The notes: generated from the letters alone by a model not told the origin. Positions 25,601 through 37,851 are shown, counted from the stretch's first letter. The stretch: 63,987 nt of DNA from Anoxybacillus pushchinoensis (GCF_900111795.1 NZ_FOJQ01000009.1:1-63987), one strand, 5' to 3'. Numbers and translations are program-made.

Positions 25601-27997
25601 TTATGACCATTTCGCCCATGTATCTGTAACATGACCAACTTCATCACAATCGAGCACGTACGTCACATTACTATACCGATCGCTTAACCGGAGTTCACCG
25701 ACATTGACTTCTTCTATGATTCCTTTCTCCGTTTTTAAAACAACATGTCCGTGTGAGAGGAAATGACAACTTACTAATCGATGTGGATTCGTCTTCACTT
25801 CTTTAACGAGCAGCTGCCCACGTTTTGCGCGTGCGGATCGCTCGATTTCCGTTCGCGCTATTTTTTTTATTGCCCCTCGTTTTGTCACAAGAACAAGATT
25901 TTCATCTGTTGCCTGTTGACCAAACACGACGTAATCGCCTTCTTTTAGATGAATTCCTTTAACTCCTGCTGCCCGAACACCAACTTCTCCGACTTCTTCT
26001 TCTTGGAATAGCAATCCATACCCATAATGTGTGACGAGGAATATATGTCCACATCCATCCGTTCGATACACGCGCACAACTTCGTCATCCTCTTTGAGTC
26101 GCACAGCTACGAGCGGTTTAGAATAACGCTGTGCCTTATAGTGAACGAGGCTTGTTTTTTTCACAAATCCTTGTTTTGTAATAAATAATAAATATCCGTT
26201 TAAAAAATCTTCAATTGGAATGACGCTAACGATCTGTTCATCACGATCGAGTGGAATGGTATGAGAAATATGCTGTCCGAGATCTTTCCAACGAATATCC
26301 GGGAGTTCGTAGACAGGACAATATAAGTAATTTCCTTTATTTGTGAACAATAGTAACGTATGCGTAGTGTTCATCTCAAACATTCCGAGCAACCTGTCGC
26401 CCTCTTTCATCCCCACATCTTGCCCATTTGAAGCGCTATAAGATCTGAAACTTGTCCGTTTAATATATCCATCTTTTGTGACAGTGACGATCACATCTTC
26501 TTCTGGAACAACTACGTTCATTTCGATTTTAATTTCTTTTATTTCCTCCTCAATTGTCGTTCTTCGCTCATCCGCGTACATTTTTTTCATTTTTCTTAAG
26601 TCGGCTTTAATAACAGAGAGAAGTTTTTTTTCACTATCTAAAATAGCTGTTAATTCCTCGATTTTACGATGTAACGCACTTGCTTCTTCGCGTAAATCAT
26701 CAATATCTGTATTTGTTAGACGATATAGCTGCAATGTAACAATCGCTTCTGCCTGTGGTTCTGTAAACCCATAACGATTGATTAAGTTCATTTTTGCATC
26801 CTTTTTATCTTGGGAAGCGCGAATCGTTGCGATCACATCATCTAAAATCGATACAGCTTTTATTAGCCCCTCGACAATATGAGCGCGTTCTTTCGCTTTC
26901 CTCAATTCATAACGGGAACGGTTCGTAACAACTTCTTTTTGATGTTCGATGTATGCATCTAACAGTTGCGTTAAGTTTAATAGTTTAGGACGACGGTCAT
27001 AAATAGCAACCATATTAAAGTTGTACGTAGTTTGCAAATCTGTATTTTTATATAAATAATTTAAAATTCCTTGTGCATTCCCATCTTTTTTCACCTCAAT
27101 GACGATACGTAACCCTGTTCGGTCCGTCTCGTCACGCACGTCAATGATTCCATCCAACTTTTTTTCAAGACGCAATTCGTCAATTTTTTTAACTAAATTC
27201 GCCTTGTTCACTTCATAAGGAATTTCTGTAATAACGATCGCTTGTTTACCACCTTTTCCTTGTTCGATTGCTGCTTTGCCACGAATAATGATTTTTCCCT
27301 TTCCCGTTTCATAAGCAGCTTTAATTCCTTCTTTTCCTTGAATGATTCCCCCTGTTGGAAAATCCGGACCTTTCAATACGTTCATTAAATCATCCACAGA
27401 ACAATTCGGATAATCAATCCGCATCATCACCGCATCAATTACTTCTCCTAAATGATGCGGGGGAATTTCTGTAGCATAACCTGCTGAAATACCTGTTGAA
27501 CCGTTCACAAGCAAATTCGGAAACATCGCTGGCAACACGACAGGCTCCTTACTCGTATCATCAAAGTTCGGTACAAACTCTACTGTTTCTTTATCAATGT
27601 CGCGCAGCAATTCGGATGCAATTGGCGATAATCTCGCTTCTGTATAACGCATCGCTGCAGGTGGATCACCATCAATGCTCCCGTTATTTCCATGCATTTC
27701 AATTAATACGTTTCTTACTTTCCATTCTTGGCTCATGCGCACCATTGCTTCATATACAGAAGAATCACCATGCGGGTGAAAGTTGCCAATGACGTTTCCA
27801 ACTGTTTTCGCGGATTTACGAAACGGCTTATCAGATGTGTTTCCGTCTACATACATCGCATATAAAATGCGGCGTTGTACTGGTTTTAATCCATCGCGTG
27901 CGTCGGGAAGCGCACGTTCTTGAATAATATATTTGCTATAACGACCAAATCGGTCGCCTAACACATCTTCAAACGGCAAATCTAATATGCGTTCCAT
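25601..27997 (-). CDS. parC: DNA topoisomerase IV subunit A
   Basis: ParC cuts and rejoins DNA for decatenation of daughter chromosomes. The 798 residues have the catalytic Tyr118 in AAMRYTEARLS and the quinolone-resistance region HPHGDSSVYEAM with the wild-type Ser and Glu. The C-terminal beta-pinwheel has TKDGYIKRT, TKQGFVKKT and TKRGAIKKI blades. It starts four bases after parE. The terminus-proximal position fits the decatenation role. Confidence 0.95.
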   Translation of the reverse strand: MERILDLPFEDVLGDRFGRYSKYIIQERALPDARDGLKPVQRRILYAMYVDGNTSDKPFRKSAKTVGNVIGNFHPHGDSSVYEAMVRMSQEWKVRNVLIEMHGNNGSIDGDPPAAMRYTEARLSPIASELLRDIDKETVEFVPNFDDTSKEPVVLPAMFPNLLVNGSTGISAGYATEIPPHHLGEVIDAVMMRIDYPNCSVDDLMNVLKGPDFPTGGIIQGKEGIKAAYETGKGKIIIRGKAAIEQGKGGKQAIVITEIPYEVNKANLVKKIDELRLEKKLDGIIDVRDETDRTGLRIVIEVKKDGNAQGILNYLYKNTDLQTTYNFNMVAIYDRRPKLLNLTQLLDAYIEHQKEVVTNRSRYELRKAKERAHIVEGLIKAVSILDDVIATIRASQDKKDAKMNLINRYGFTEPQAEAIVTLQLYRLTNTDIDDLREEASALHRKIEELTAILDSEKKLLSVIKADLRKMKKMYADERRTTIEEEIKEIKIEMNVVVPEEDVIVTVTKDGYIKRTSFRSYSASNGQDVGMKEGDRLLGMFEMNTTHTLLLFTNKGNYLYCPVYELPDIRWKDLGQHISHTIPLDRDEQIVSVIPIEDFLNGYLLFITKQGFVKKTSLVHYKAQRYSKPLVAVRLKEDDEVVRVYRTDGCGHIFLVTHYGYGLLFQEEEVGEVGVRAAGVKGIHLKEGDYVVFGQQATDENLVLVTKRGAIKKIARTEIERSARAKRGQLLVKEVKTNPHRLVSCHFLSHGHVVLKTEKGIIEEVNVGELRLSDRYSNVTYVLDCDEVGHVTDTWAKWS

Positions 27998-28001
27998 GTT
28001 C

Positions 28002-30052
<2,051 letters not shown>

Positions 30053-30099
30053 TGCCAACCCATCCCGCTCATTCCAAGCTGAAGATGATGAAGAAAAAG

Positions 30100-30130
30100 A
30101 ACGACCATTACAAAAAGAATGGTCGTTTTT
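30100..30130 (-). terminator. Terminator of the CoA-binding protein gene
   Basis: AACGACCATT and AATGGTCGTT form a 10-bp stem with an eight-base loop and a T-rich 3' side on the minus strand. Confidence 0.7.
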
Positions 30131-30533
30131 AACGTGTGAGCGCATGTTCTACTTTGATGCAGCGATCCATCACAACCGTATACCCTTTTTCTGTCAAGTA
30201 ACGATACACTTCTTCATCATATACACCTAATTGCCCCCAAAACACGTCCGCATGAATTTGTATAAACTGCTCAGCAATTTCACGCAAATGTTCAGACCGA
30301 CGAAATACATTCACAATATGTACATGTCCTTCAATATCAGTTAACGTAGCGACAGCTGGGATACCTTCCCATTCTTTAATGAGCGGATTGACTGGGATGA
30401 TTTCATACCCTGCCTCTCTCATCGCTTTTGCAACCATGTAAGATGTACGTTCTGGACGATTCGATAATCCTACTACAGCAATTCGCTTTGCCTTATCTAA
30501 TATTTGTTTAATCTGTTCACGACTTGGATTCAT
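30129..30533 (-). CDS. CoA-binding domain protein (YccU-like)
   Basis: The 134-residue protein is a single Rossmann-like CoA_binding domain: AKRIAVVGLSNRPERTSY at the nucleotide loop, IIPVNPLIKEWEGI, and DVFWGQLGVYDEEV. The C-terminal MDRCIKVEHALTR stretch is usual for the family. The function of these proteins is not known beyond CoA binding. A TCGTGA...-rich leader and an own terminator suggest a single-gene unit, divergent from plsY. Confidence 0.8.
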   Translation of the reverse strand: MNPSREQIKQILDKAKRIAVVGLSNRPERTSYMVAKAMREAGYEIIPVNPLIKEWEGIPAVATLTDIEGHVHIVNVFRRSEHLREIAEQFIQIHADVFWGQLGVYDEEVYRYLTEKGYTVVMDRCIKVEHALTR

Positions 30534-30674
30534 GTGCTCAACCTCCCTTATGATAAACTAGTATTTCTTCATGTAAAAAAATAATCCTGCCTTCATTTTT
30601 CAAAAAAGCGTGTTACAATAAAAGCAGAACCTCGATTTGAAGAGGAAATATTTATGGAGTAAAGGGTGCATACG

Positions 30675-31256
30675 ATGTCCATTTTGCTTATAATTATCGG
30701 TTATTTACTTGGATCGATTCCGTTCGCCTTGCTTGTCGGAAAAATTGGATATGGAATTGATATACGTGAGCACGGGAGCGGAAATTTAGGTGGGACAAAT
30801 ACATTTCGCGTGCTCGGAGTAAAAGCTGGACTGATTGTTACAATTGCCGACATTTTAAAAGGGGCGTTAGCGGCAAGCTTACCCGTACTGTTTTCTGTAG
30901 ATATTCATCCCCTTATTACAGGGATGTTTGCTGTATTTGGTCATACATACCCCGTATTTGCTCAATTTCGTGGTGGGAAAGCGGTCGCTACATCTGGTGG
31001 GGTCTTATTGTTCTACTCACCCATGCTTTTCATGACGATGTTAGCCGTCTTTTTCCTCGTTCTATATGTATCAAAATACGTCTCGCTTTCATCGATGTTA
31101 ACAGGGGTATATGCGACCGTATATGCATTTGTTTGGACAGATGATGTGCCTTTGCGCATCGTCGTCACATTATTAACATTGTTCGTATTTTATCGTCATC
31201 GAGCAAATGTGAAACGGATTTTAAACAAAACTGAACCGAAAGTGAAGTGGTTGTAA
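30675..31256 (+). CDS. plsY: Acyl-phosphate:glycerol-3-phosphate acyltransferase
   Basis: PlsY makes lysophosphatidic acid from acyl-phosphate, the first step of phospholipid synthesis. The 193-residue membrane protein shows the three family motifs: [27 protein letters not shown] and the [21 protein letters not shown] loop. ATG 30675 is preferred to the GTG at 30666 because of AAAGGG spacing. rsmF starts one base after its stop. Confidence 0.93.
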   Translation: MSILLIIIGYLLGSIPFALLVGKIGYGIDIREHGSGNLGGTNTFRVLGVKAGLIVTIADILKGALAASLPVLFSVDIHPLITGMFAVFGHTYPVFAQFRGGKAVATSGGVLLFYSPMLFMTMLAVFFLVLYVSKYVSLSSMLTGVYATVYAFVWTDDVPLRIVVTLLTLFVFYRHRANVKRILNKTEPKVKWL

Positions 31257-31257
31257 C

Positions 31258-32622
31258 GTGACAACATGTCATTTACCAAAACAATTTGTAACAAAAATGA
31301 ATGCTTTGCTTCACGATGAAGCGGAGCGTTTTTTTGCGACATACAACGAAGAAAAAGTAAATGGATTGCGCGTCAATTCGTTAAAAATTTCACCATCGAC
31401 ATTTTTACATATCAGTCCATGGAACCTTGAGCCTATTCCTTTTTGTTCAACAGGATTTTATTATCATGATGCGCAGCCAGGGAAACATCCGTACCATGCG
31501 GCTGGATTATACTATATTCAAGAACCGAGTGCGATGTTTGTAGCGGAAGTGCTTGCCCCATCCCCAGAAGAACGAGTTCTTGATTTATGCGCGGCTCCAG
31601 GAGGAAAAACAACACAAATCGCAGCAATGATGAATAACGAAGGATTTTTATTGGCGAATGAAATTCATCCGAAACGTGTGAAAGCTCTATCAGAAAATAT
31701 CGAACGGCTCGGAATTACAAACACTGTCGTGACAAATGAAACGCCTGAAAAACTATCGGAAACATTTGAAGGTTTTTTCGATAAAATTTTAGTTGATGCT
31801 CCTTGTTCCGGAGAAGGAATGTTTCGAAAAGATGAAGAAGCGATCTCATTTTGGAGCTTAGATCATGTTCAAAAATGTACCCAAGCGCAACGACATATTT
31901 TATCATGCGCCTATCACATGTTAAACGAAGGGGGCGTACTCGTTTATTCGACATGCACATTTTCCCCAGAAGAAAATGAACAAATGATTGATTGGTTTTT
32001 AGCGACTTATGATGATATGGAGTTAATTCCGATTCAAAAAGAACACGGTGTCCAATCAGGTGTCGTTGATTGGACAAGCACAAACAATGAACAAATAGCA
32101 CATACAGCAAGGTTATGGCCCCATCATTTAAAAGGAGAAGGACATTTCGTCGCAAAAATGCGCAAACGCGGAGAAACAAAACGATGGAACGGAAAATTTA
32201 TTACTCCTAACGTATCTAAAGCGATGTGGCGTGATTATGAGACGTTTTCCAACAATACGATACAAACAACAATAAAAGGAACGATGTGCATGTTTGGCAC
32301 ACACTTATTTGCGCTTCCATATCTTTGCCCGCGATTAGATGGTTTAAAAGTCGTTCGCCCTGGGCTTCATATTGGTGAATGGAAAAAAAACCGATTTGAA
32401 CCTAATCATGCTTTAGCTATGGCATTAACACCACAACAAGTACAAGCTCATGTTTCTCTCACTTTTGAAGAAAGTATCCGATATATGAAGGGGGAAACAT
32501 TACAAACTAACGAAGACCGTGGATGGGTATTGATGACTATTGACGGGTACTCGCTCGGTTGGGGAAAAGAAGTAAAAGGAATTGCAAAAAACTTTTATCC
32601 TAAAGGGTTACGAATCAAGTAG
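31258..32622 (+). CDS. rsmF: 16S rRNA (cytosine-C5) methyltransferase, RsmF/YebU type
   Basis: The 454-residue RNA m5C methyltransferase has the SAM motif VLDLCAAPGGKTTQIA. Its two cysteines lie in VDAPCSGEGMF and VYSTCTFSPEENE, for release and catalysis. A C-terminal PUA-like region follows (about residue 320 on). The GTG at 31258 directly follows plsY; no strong ribosome binding site is seen, so translational coupling is likely. The exact target base is inferred from the family. Confidence 0.85.
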   Translation: MTTCHLPKQFVTKMNALLHDEAERFFATYNEEKVNGLRVNSLKISPSTFLHISPWNLEPIPFCSTGFYYHDAQPGKHPYHAAGLYYIQEPSAMFVAEVLAPSPEERVLDLCAAPGGKTTQIAAMMNNEGFLLANEIHPKRVKALSENIERLGITNTVVTNETPEKLSETFEGFFDKILVDAPCSGEGMFRKDEEAISFWSLDHVQKCTQAQRHILSCAYHMLNEGGVLVYSTCTFSPEENEQMIDWFLATYDDMELIPIQKEHGVQSGVVDWTSTNNEQIAHTARLWPHHLKGEGHFVAKMRKRGETKRWNGKFITPNVSKAMWRDYETFSNNTIQTTIKGTMCMFGTHLFALPYLCPRLDGLKVVRPGLHIGEWKKNRFEPNHALAMALTPQQVQAHVSLTFEESIRYMKGETLQTNEDRGWVLMTIDGYSLGWGKEVKGIAKNFYPKGLRIK

Positions 32623-32655
32623 GATGCCCCTTTTAACGAGGGGCATCCTTTATTT
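32621..32655. terminator. Bidirectional terminator between rsmF and ypmS
   Basis: AGGATGCCCC and GGGGCATCCT form a 10-bp stem, with T-rich sequence on both strands. Confidence 0.8.
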
Positions 32656-33225
32656 TGTAATCGTAACTGTAAAAGTAATATCATCTTTACTCAAATCGAA
32701 CGTTTTCGCTTTTAACACAAACCCTTTTTTAATCTGAATGTCGCTTACGACGATGTAAATGCGTTCTTGTTTGGCATCCACTTTCACCCAATTCGGCAAA
32801 GAAGCATGTTTATCTATATACGCTAAAACATACGGTACAGGTAAACGAAGTTGGCCAAACGTCATCATTGGCTGAGCAAGCACAATATGTCCATGCTCAT
32901 CGACAACCGGATCAAATGCCATTGTTAAATCTACAGGCCTCCCAAATACCGGGAGTACACTTTTTATATATAGCCGATCAGCCAGTTGAACATCGTAAGA
33001 TAATTGGCCTTTTTTTTCATGTTTCTGAATGTATGCATTCACTAACGCATTAAGATGTTGTTTCGATGTTTGAACAGTAAATGTTGGACCTTCCCCTTCA
33101 ATGGTTGGAATACTTGGGGAAGAAGATGGCTGAAACATATAAAAAAATAACAAAGCGATGAGCAAACCATTTATTCCTAACAAGCAAAAAAACAAGTGTT
33201 TCCATTTTACTTTTACAGTCTTCAC
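32650..33225 (-). CDS. ypmS: YpmS-family membrane-anchored protein (DUF2140)
   Basis: A 191-residue protein with an N-terminal membrane anchor (residues 9-30) and an extracellular domain with LPVFGRPVDLTMAFDP, typical of YpmS. It starts at GTG overlapping the ypmR stop by one base, so the two are co-translated. The function is unknown. Confidence 0.75.
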   Translation of the reverse strand: MKTVKVKWKHLFFCLLGINGLLIALLFFYMFQPSSSPSIPTIEGEGPTFTVQTSKQHLNALVNAYIQKHEKKGQLSYDVQLADRLYIKSVLPVFGRPVDLTMAFDPVVDEHGHIVLAQPMMTFGQLRLPVPYVLAYIDKHASLPNWVKVDAKQERIYIVVSDIQIKKGFVLKAKTFDLSKDDITFTVTITK

Positions 33226-33986
33226 TATTCATTCTCCTTTAGCCATTCAACATGTTTTTGTAAATATGTGTATATACGTTGCGCCATTCGCTCATAACCG
33301 CGCGTGTTTGGATGAAACTGATCGTCATGCAATACGTCGTCGCGCCCTTCAAACAAGTCTGCGATAGGAACGAATAACGCATAATCATAGCGCGAAACGA
33401 CTTGTTTACTCCCTTCATTCCACATGTGTATGATGTCATCCATTTCCGGTATATTCGGAAATGCAGAGGAAAACGGATTGTATAATCCGATAAGCACAAT
33501 GTAAGCATCTGCATTCATATGGCGAAGAAGTTGCAATTGCTCATGAAGTCGGGAAGCAAATGCCTCTTGCTCTTTTACAAATAAATCATATGTCAAAGTT
33601 AAAAAATGTGAGCGAGCAACTTTCATGATATCATTTCCGCCAATCGTAATAAAAATAAGATCCGCTTGTTGGATAGATGGTTCATTATTTATAATTACAT
33701 CTGCCAGTTGTGTACTACGCAATCCTCGCTTCCCGAAGTTGTTCACAAATACTTCATTTATATCTTCTCGTTCTTCCATATATCGCTTTATTAACGTGAC
33801 ATATCCATCTTGATCATCGCCTACCCCTTCTGTCAATGAATCACCTAACGCCACTATATGCAAATTACGAGGTAGCGGCTGTTGGACACTTTCCTCTGTC
33901 AACTGTAAAGTTTCTTCTTTCACTGTCTGTATAGAAGAGCATCCAGCCAAACAGAAACAAAAGAGCAAAAGGAGAAACTTGTTCAT
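33225..33986 (-). CDS. ypmR: GDSL/SGNH-type lipase or esterase lipoprotein (YpmR)
   Basis: The 253-residue protein has a lipoprotein signal (lipobox LAGC, Cys16). The SGNH hydrolase blocks are IVALGDSLTEG with Ser50, ITIGGND, and DQFHPNTRGYE with the Asp/His pair. It should act at the outer membrane face on lipids or acylated cell-wall components. I chose ATG 33986; the ATG at 33995 sits in the ribosome binding site. Confidence 0.85.
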   Translation of the reverse strand: MNKFLLLLFCFCLAGCSSIQTVKEETLQLTEESVQQPLPRNLHIVALGDSLTEGVGDDQDGYVTLIKRYMEEREDINEVFVNNFGKRGLRSTQLADVIINNEPSIQQADLIFITIGGNDIMKVARSHFLTLTYDLFVKEQEAFASRLHEQLQLLRHMNADAYIVLIGLYNPFSSAFPNIPEMDDIIHMWNEGSKQVVSRYDYALFVPIADLFEGRDDVLHDDQFHPNTRGYERMAQRIYTYLQKHVEWLKENE

Positions 33987-34012
33987 ATGCTTCATCTCCT
34001 CTCCATAAAAGA

Positions 34013-34044
34013 AAAGACAAAAATGACTAGACCATCATTTTTGT
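34013..34044 (-). terminator. Terminator of the SCO gene
   Basis: AGACAAAAATGA and its complement form a 12-bp stem with an eight-base loop, followed by a T-rich tract on the minus strand. It may only attenuate, because ypmR starts 68 bases after the sco stop. Confidence 0.65.
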
Positions 34045-34053
34045 CTGTATCTT

Positions 34054-34617
34054 CTATTGTAACATGTCAATATGTTTTAAAATTTCTTCGTAAGGTACGT
34101 CATTTAAGCCACTATAATACTTCACAATCGTTCCGTTTTGATCAACAAGATAAAAGTAAGTACCGTGAATGACTTGATCTCCTTCTTTCGGTTTCTTTAC
34201 AACCGCTTTAAAGTTTTTTTGGGCAAAGCTCTCAATTTCTTCCTGCGTGTATCCTGTAAGTAAACTCCATTTGCTCTCATCCGCTTGAAACTTTTCGATA
34301 TATGTTTTTAACGCTTCCGGCGTATCGTTTTCGGGATCTACACTAAATGAAACAAAATGGACATCAATCCCTTTTTCTTGCGCCATCTTTTGTAGCTTCG
34401 CCATATTAGCCGTCATCGGTGGACAAACATCAGCGCATCGTGTAAAAATGAAATCAGCTATCCACACTTTTCCCTTTAAATCAGCTAGACCGAATGTTTG
34501 ACCATTTTGATCGGTGAACGTAAAGTCTTCAATTGGCCAGTTTTTTGCATCTGGAATCGATTGTTGGCAAGCAACGAGAACAGATAGTAATACAACAAAC
34601 AGCCATAAACGTTTCAA
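34054..34617 (-). CDS. SCO1/SenC-family copper chaperone lipoprotein
   Basis: SCO proteins help assemble the Cu(A) centre of cytochrome c oxidase. The 187-residue lipoprotein (lipobox LVAC, Cys17) has the thioredoxin fold with FTRCADVCPPM (Cys61, Cys65) and the third ligand His151 in IHGTYFYLVD. All copper ligands are present. It is the counterpart of B. subtilis YpmQ. It follows degV by 13 bases. Confidence 0.9.
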   Translation of the reverse strand: MKRLWLFVVLLSVLVACQQSIPDAKNWPIEDFTFTDQNGQTFGLADLKGKVWIADFIFTRCADVCPPMTANMAKLQKMAQEKGIDVHFVSFSVDPENDTPEALKTYIEKFQADESKWSLLTGYTQEEIESFAQKNFKAVVKKPKEGDQVIHGTYFYLVDQNGTIVKYYSGLNDVPYEEILKHIDMLQ

Positions 34618-34630
34618 CTTTTGTTTCCTC

Positions 34631-35473
34631 CTACTCCGTATAATACATGAATCCTATCGCCCCTGATCCTGTATGCGTTGAAATGATCGGGGTAGTGTAT
34701 ACAATCTCAGTTTGCGTCCATCCTGTTACTTCTGCGATCGACTGTTTTAATCGTTCGCTCAAATCAAGTGCGTCTGCATGAGCAATCCCTACTGCTCGAA
34801 TTGTTTTTCCTTTCGTATGCTCTACAAATTGATTTGTTAAATACTTGACGATTTGAGATTGGCTACGAACTTTTGTGACAGGAGTATACACACCGTCTTC
34901 TAACGAAGCGATTGGTTTAATGTTTAGTAGCGAACCGATCATTGCTTTTCCTCGTCCGATCCGTCCACCTTTCACGAGGTTTTCGAGCGTATCGACAACG
35001 ACAAACAAATGTGTATTCGCACGAATCGCATCAAGACGCGAAGTGATTTCGGCCACCGTTTTTCCTTCAGCAGCCATTTTTGCCGCTTCTAACACTTGAA
35101 AGCTAAGCGCAAGAGAAATGAAACGCGAATCGATGACTGTGACGTTGGCGTTTGTCATGGCTGCTGCACTTTCCGCAGAACGCACTGTTCCGCTCATTCC
35201 CGCGGTCATGTGAATCGAAATCACGTCATATCCTGCTTCTCCTAGCTTGTCATACACTTCTAAAAACTGTCCTGCAGACGGTTGTGAGCTTTTCGGTAGC
35301 TCATTCGCTTGCTTCATTTCTTCAATAAATTTTTGAGGAGTTAAGTCAATGCCATCTAAGTATGTTTTTCCGTCAATGGAGATAGATAATGGAACAACAT
35401 GAATGCCCCATGCCTCAATCGTTTCTTTCGGTAAGTCTACCGTTGAATCTGTTACAATCTTCACTTTACTCAT
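34631..35473 (-). CDS. degV: DegV-family fatty-acid-binding protein
   Basis: The 280-residue protein has the DegV/FakB fold: VKIVTDSTVDLP at the start, KSSQPSAGQF, the HMTAGMSGT lipid-head site, and GGRIGRGKAMIGSLLNIKP. FakB proteins present fatty acids to the kinase FakA. No fakA is nearby. It heads the degV-sco-ypmR-ypmS cluster. Confidence 0.88.
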   Translation of the reverse strand: MSKVKIVTDSTVDLPKETIEAWGIHVVPLSISIDGKTYLDGIDLTPQKFIEEMKQANELPKSSQPSAGQFLEVYDKLGEAGYDVISIHMTAGMSGTVRSAESAAAMTNANVTVIDSRFISLALSFQVLEAAKMAAEGKTVAEITSRLDAIRANTHLFVVVDTLENLVKGGRIGRGKAMIGSLLNIKPIASLEDGVYTPVTKVRSQSQIVKYLTNQFVEHTKGKTIRAVGIAHADALDLSERLKQSIAEVTGWTQTEIVYTTPIISTHTGSGAIGFMYYTE

Positions 35474-35602
35474 TTTTTCACTTCCTGTATTTCATTCTAA
35501 AATTGTATACGGTGAAATTATATAATAAAACCCCATGATATGTCGTCGATTTCATAAAATTTTTTGCAAAAAAAGAGCGGATCTGCACTTTGGCAAATCA
35601 GC

Positions 35603-35854
35603 TCATGCGTTGTTTTTTAAAATTTCAGATTTAAATATTTGTTCATATACCGACCACTTCAATACGCGTTTTAAATACTCTTTGAACGAATATATCTTTT
35701 TCTTCTTCTCACTCACATACACTTGAGCAATAAATGTTTGCAACCTGACTTTTACAATAAATTGATAAGGGTTATCGTCCTCCAGTATCGGAATTTCGAT
35801 AATTTTTACTTTTTGCCCATCTACGTTTTTGAACTCTAGGCTTTTGAATAACAA
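35603..35854 (-). CDS. ypmP: DUF2535 family protein (YpmP-like)
   Basis: An 83-residue protein starting at TTG with AGAGGATT upstream. The length, the start LFKSLEFKNVDGQKVKIIE and the position between degV and ilvA match B. subtilis YpmP. It is basic in its second half. Function unknown. Confidence 0.7.
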   Translation of the reverse strand: MLFKSLEFKNVDGQKVKIIEIPILEDDNPYQFIVKVRLQTFIAQVYVSEKKKKIYSFKEYLKRVLKWSVYEQIFKSEILKNNA

Positions 35855-35951
35855 AATATCAATCCTCTTTTTTGACCGATTTACTTATATTATACACGAT
35901 TTTCATGCCGAAGTATGTCACATTTCGTCACTCATTTATAAAAAATTTTTG

Positions 35952-37220
35952 TCAAATGAGTAAATGGAATAAACTGCTGTCTTTGTTGACTTCTATAAAT
36001 GGAAATCCTTTTTTCTTCATTCGCTCAATAAGCAGAGCATAATCTTCACGGCACTTTAGTTCAATGCCAACGAGAGCAGGGCCGCTATCTTTATTATTTT
36101 TTTTCGTATATTCAAAGAGTGTAATGTCGTCTGTTGGTCCTAATACTTCATCGAGAAATTCACGCAAAGCGCCAGCACGTTGCGGAAAATTCACAATAAA
36201 ATAATGTTGAAGTCCTTCATAAATCATAGATCGTTCTTTAATTTCCTGCATTCGCCCAATATCATTGTTTCCTCCACTAATAATGCAAACAACCGTTTTG
36301 CCACGAATGTGATCTTTATATAAGTCAAGTGCAGCAACTGGCAACGCTCCAGCAGGTTCTACAACGATCGCATTCTCGTTATAAAGTTGCAAAATTGTTG
36401 TGCACACTTTTCCTTCAGGAACGACTACAATATCGTCAACGAGCTCTTTCGCTAACGTAAATGTCTTTTCACCCACGCGCTTGACTGCTGCACCATCTAC
36501 AAACGGATCAATCTCACTTAAAGTAATCACTTCGTTTGCTTCAAATGATTTCTTCATTGATGGTGCCCCTTCAGGTTCAATTCCAATCAATTTTGTGGCA
36601 GGAGAAATGCTTTTTATGTACGTGCCTACACCAGAGATGAGTCCTCCCCCACCAATGCTCGCGAACACATAATCAATAGCTTCTTCACAATCATTTAACA
36701 TTTCAACTCCAACCGTTCCTTGACCAGCGATAACAGCTTCATCATCAAATGGATGGATAAACGTTCGCTGCTCTTTTTTGGCGCAAATAAGCGCTTGCTC
36801 GTAAGAATCGTCAAATGTATCACCAACTAAAATAATATCAACAAACTCCCTTCCAAAAAATTGAACTTGTGATACTTTTTGTCTTGGAGTTGTAGAAGGC
36901 ATATAAATTTTCCCATGCACCCCAAGCACTCGGCACGAATAAGCTACCCCTTGCGCATGATTGCCCGCACTTGCACAAACAACTCCATTTTTCTTTTCTT
37001 CTTCACATAAACTTTTCATTCGGTAATAGGCTCCTCGAATTTTGAACGATCGAACGACTTGTAAATCTTCCCGTTTAAAATACACGTGGCAATCGTAACG
37101 CTCTGAAAGCAATTCATTTTTTTGTAGAGGAGTATGGTATACGACGTCTTTTAATGTTTGATAAGCAATTAAAATATCTTCTACGTATACGCCATGTTTT
37201 CGTTTTACTTGTTGTTCCAT
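35952..37220 (-). CDS. ilvA: Threonine dehydratase, biosynthetic
   Basis: IlvA converts threonine to 2-oxobutyrate for isoleucine synthesis. The 422 residues carry the PLP lysine Lys60 in VVRSFKIRGAYYRM, the phosphate loop in SIGGGGLISG, and a single ACT-like regulatory domain (residues about 335-410). This short regulatory part is the Bacillus form. AAGGAAACGAG precedes the ATG. No T-box leader is visible in the 120 bases upstream. Confidence 0.93.
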   Translation of the reverse strand: MEQQVKRKHGVYVEDILIAYQTLKDVVYHTPLQKNELLSERYDCHVYFKREDLQVVRSFKIRGAYYRMKSLCEEEKKNGVVCASAGNHAQGVAYSCRVLGVHGKIYMPSTTPRQKVSQVQFFGREFVDIILVGDTFDDSYEQALICAKKEQRTFIHPFDDEAVIAGQGTVGVEMLNDCEEAIDYVFASIGGGGLISGVGTYIKSISPATKLIGIEPEGAPSMKKSFEANEVITLSEIDPFVDGAAVKRVGEKTFTLAKELVDDIVVVPEGKVCTTILQLYNENAIVVEPAGALPVAALDLYKDHIRGKTVVCIISGGNNDIGRMQEIKERSMIYEGLQHYFIVNFPQRAGALREFLDEVLGPTDDITLFEYTKKNNKDSGPALVGIELKCREDYALLIERMKKKGFPFIEVNKDSSLFHLLI

Positions 37221-37343
37221 TTTCTCGTTTCCTTTCCGTTTGTAATTTCGTTATCAAAATTATGTTATTCTAAAATATATCATATTTTCGAATAAAGAAA
37301 AGTAAATTTTCTAAAAATTATCCGAAAAAATAAAGCTCGCTTG

Positions 37344-37838
37344 TTATTTGCGAGCTATTCGTTCATATATGCAAAATGCATGTGGATAGCGATTTTTTTC
37401 ATCTTGTACGCCAGGCTGTACCGAGCAGAGCTCCCATTGCTGTTCATCAATGTTTGGAAAAAATGTATCCCCATTAAACGTTGCATCAATATGTGTAACG
37501 TACAATCGATCAGCTATCGGCATCGCTTGTTCAAATACTTGTGCCCCCCCTATAACGAATACATGACCGTATTGTTGTTCGACTTGTTTTATGTCATCAA
37601 TCGAATGAATAACTTGACAACAAGAGATGTTCAAGACGGACTTGTCGCGTGTAAGTATGATATTCGTTCTTCCTGGCAAGGGGCGACCAATTGATTCAAA
37701 TGTTTTTCTTCCCATCACAATCGGATGTCCCATCGTTACTTGCTTAAAATAAGCTAAATCAGCTGGTAAATGCCAAGGCAACGTATTGTTATAACCGATC
37801 ACTCGATTTCGATCCATGGCCACGATAATAGAAATCAA
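37344..37838 (-). CDS. dfrA: Dihydrofolate reductase
   Basis: A 164-residue enzyme reducing dihydrofolate with NADPH. It begins ISIIVAMDRNRVIG, has the catalytic Asp27 (LPADLAYF), GRKTFESIG and VIGGAQVFEQA. I chose TTG 37838, with AAGGAAGTGAG upstream; the 30 extra codons would run back into thyA. It follows thyA by 13 bases and regenerates the folate that ThyA oxidises. Confidence 0.93.
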   Translation of the reverse strand: MISIIVAMDRNRVIGYNNTLPWHLPADLAYFKQVTMGHPIVMGRKTFESIGRPLPGRTNIILTRDKSVLNISCCQVIHSIDDIKQVEQQYGHVFVIGGAQVFEQAMPIADRLYVTHIDATFNGDTFFPNIDEQQWELCSVQPGVQDEKNRYPHAFCIYERIARK

Positions 37839-37851
37839 TCGACTCACTTCC

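Noticed and set aside
37221..37343. Possible T-box leader before ilvA
   Set aside because: No T-box sequence (TGGNACCGCG type) or terminator/antiterminator pair is visible in the short gap.
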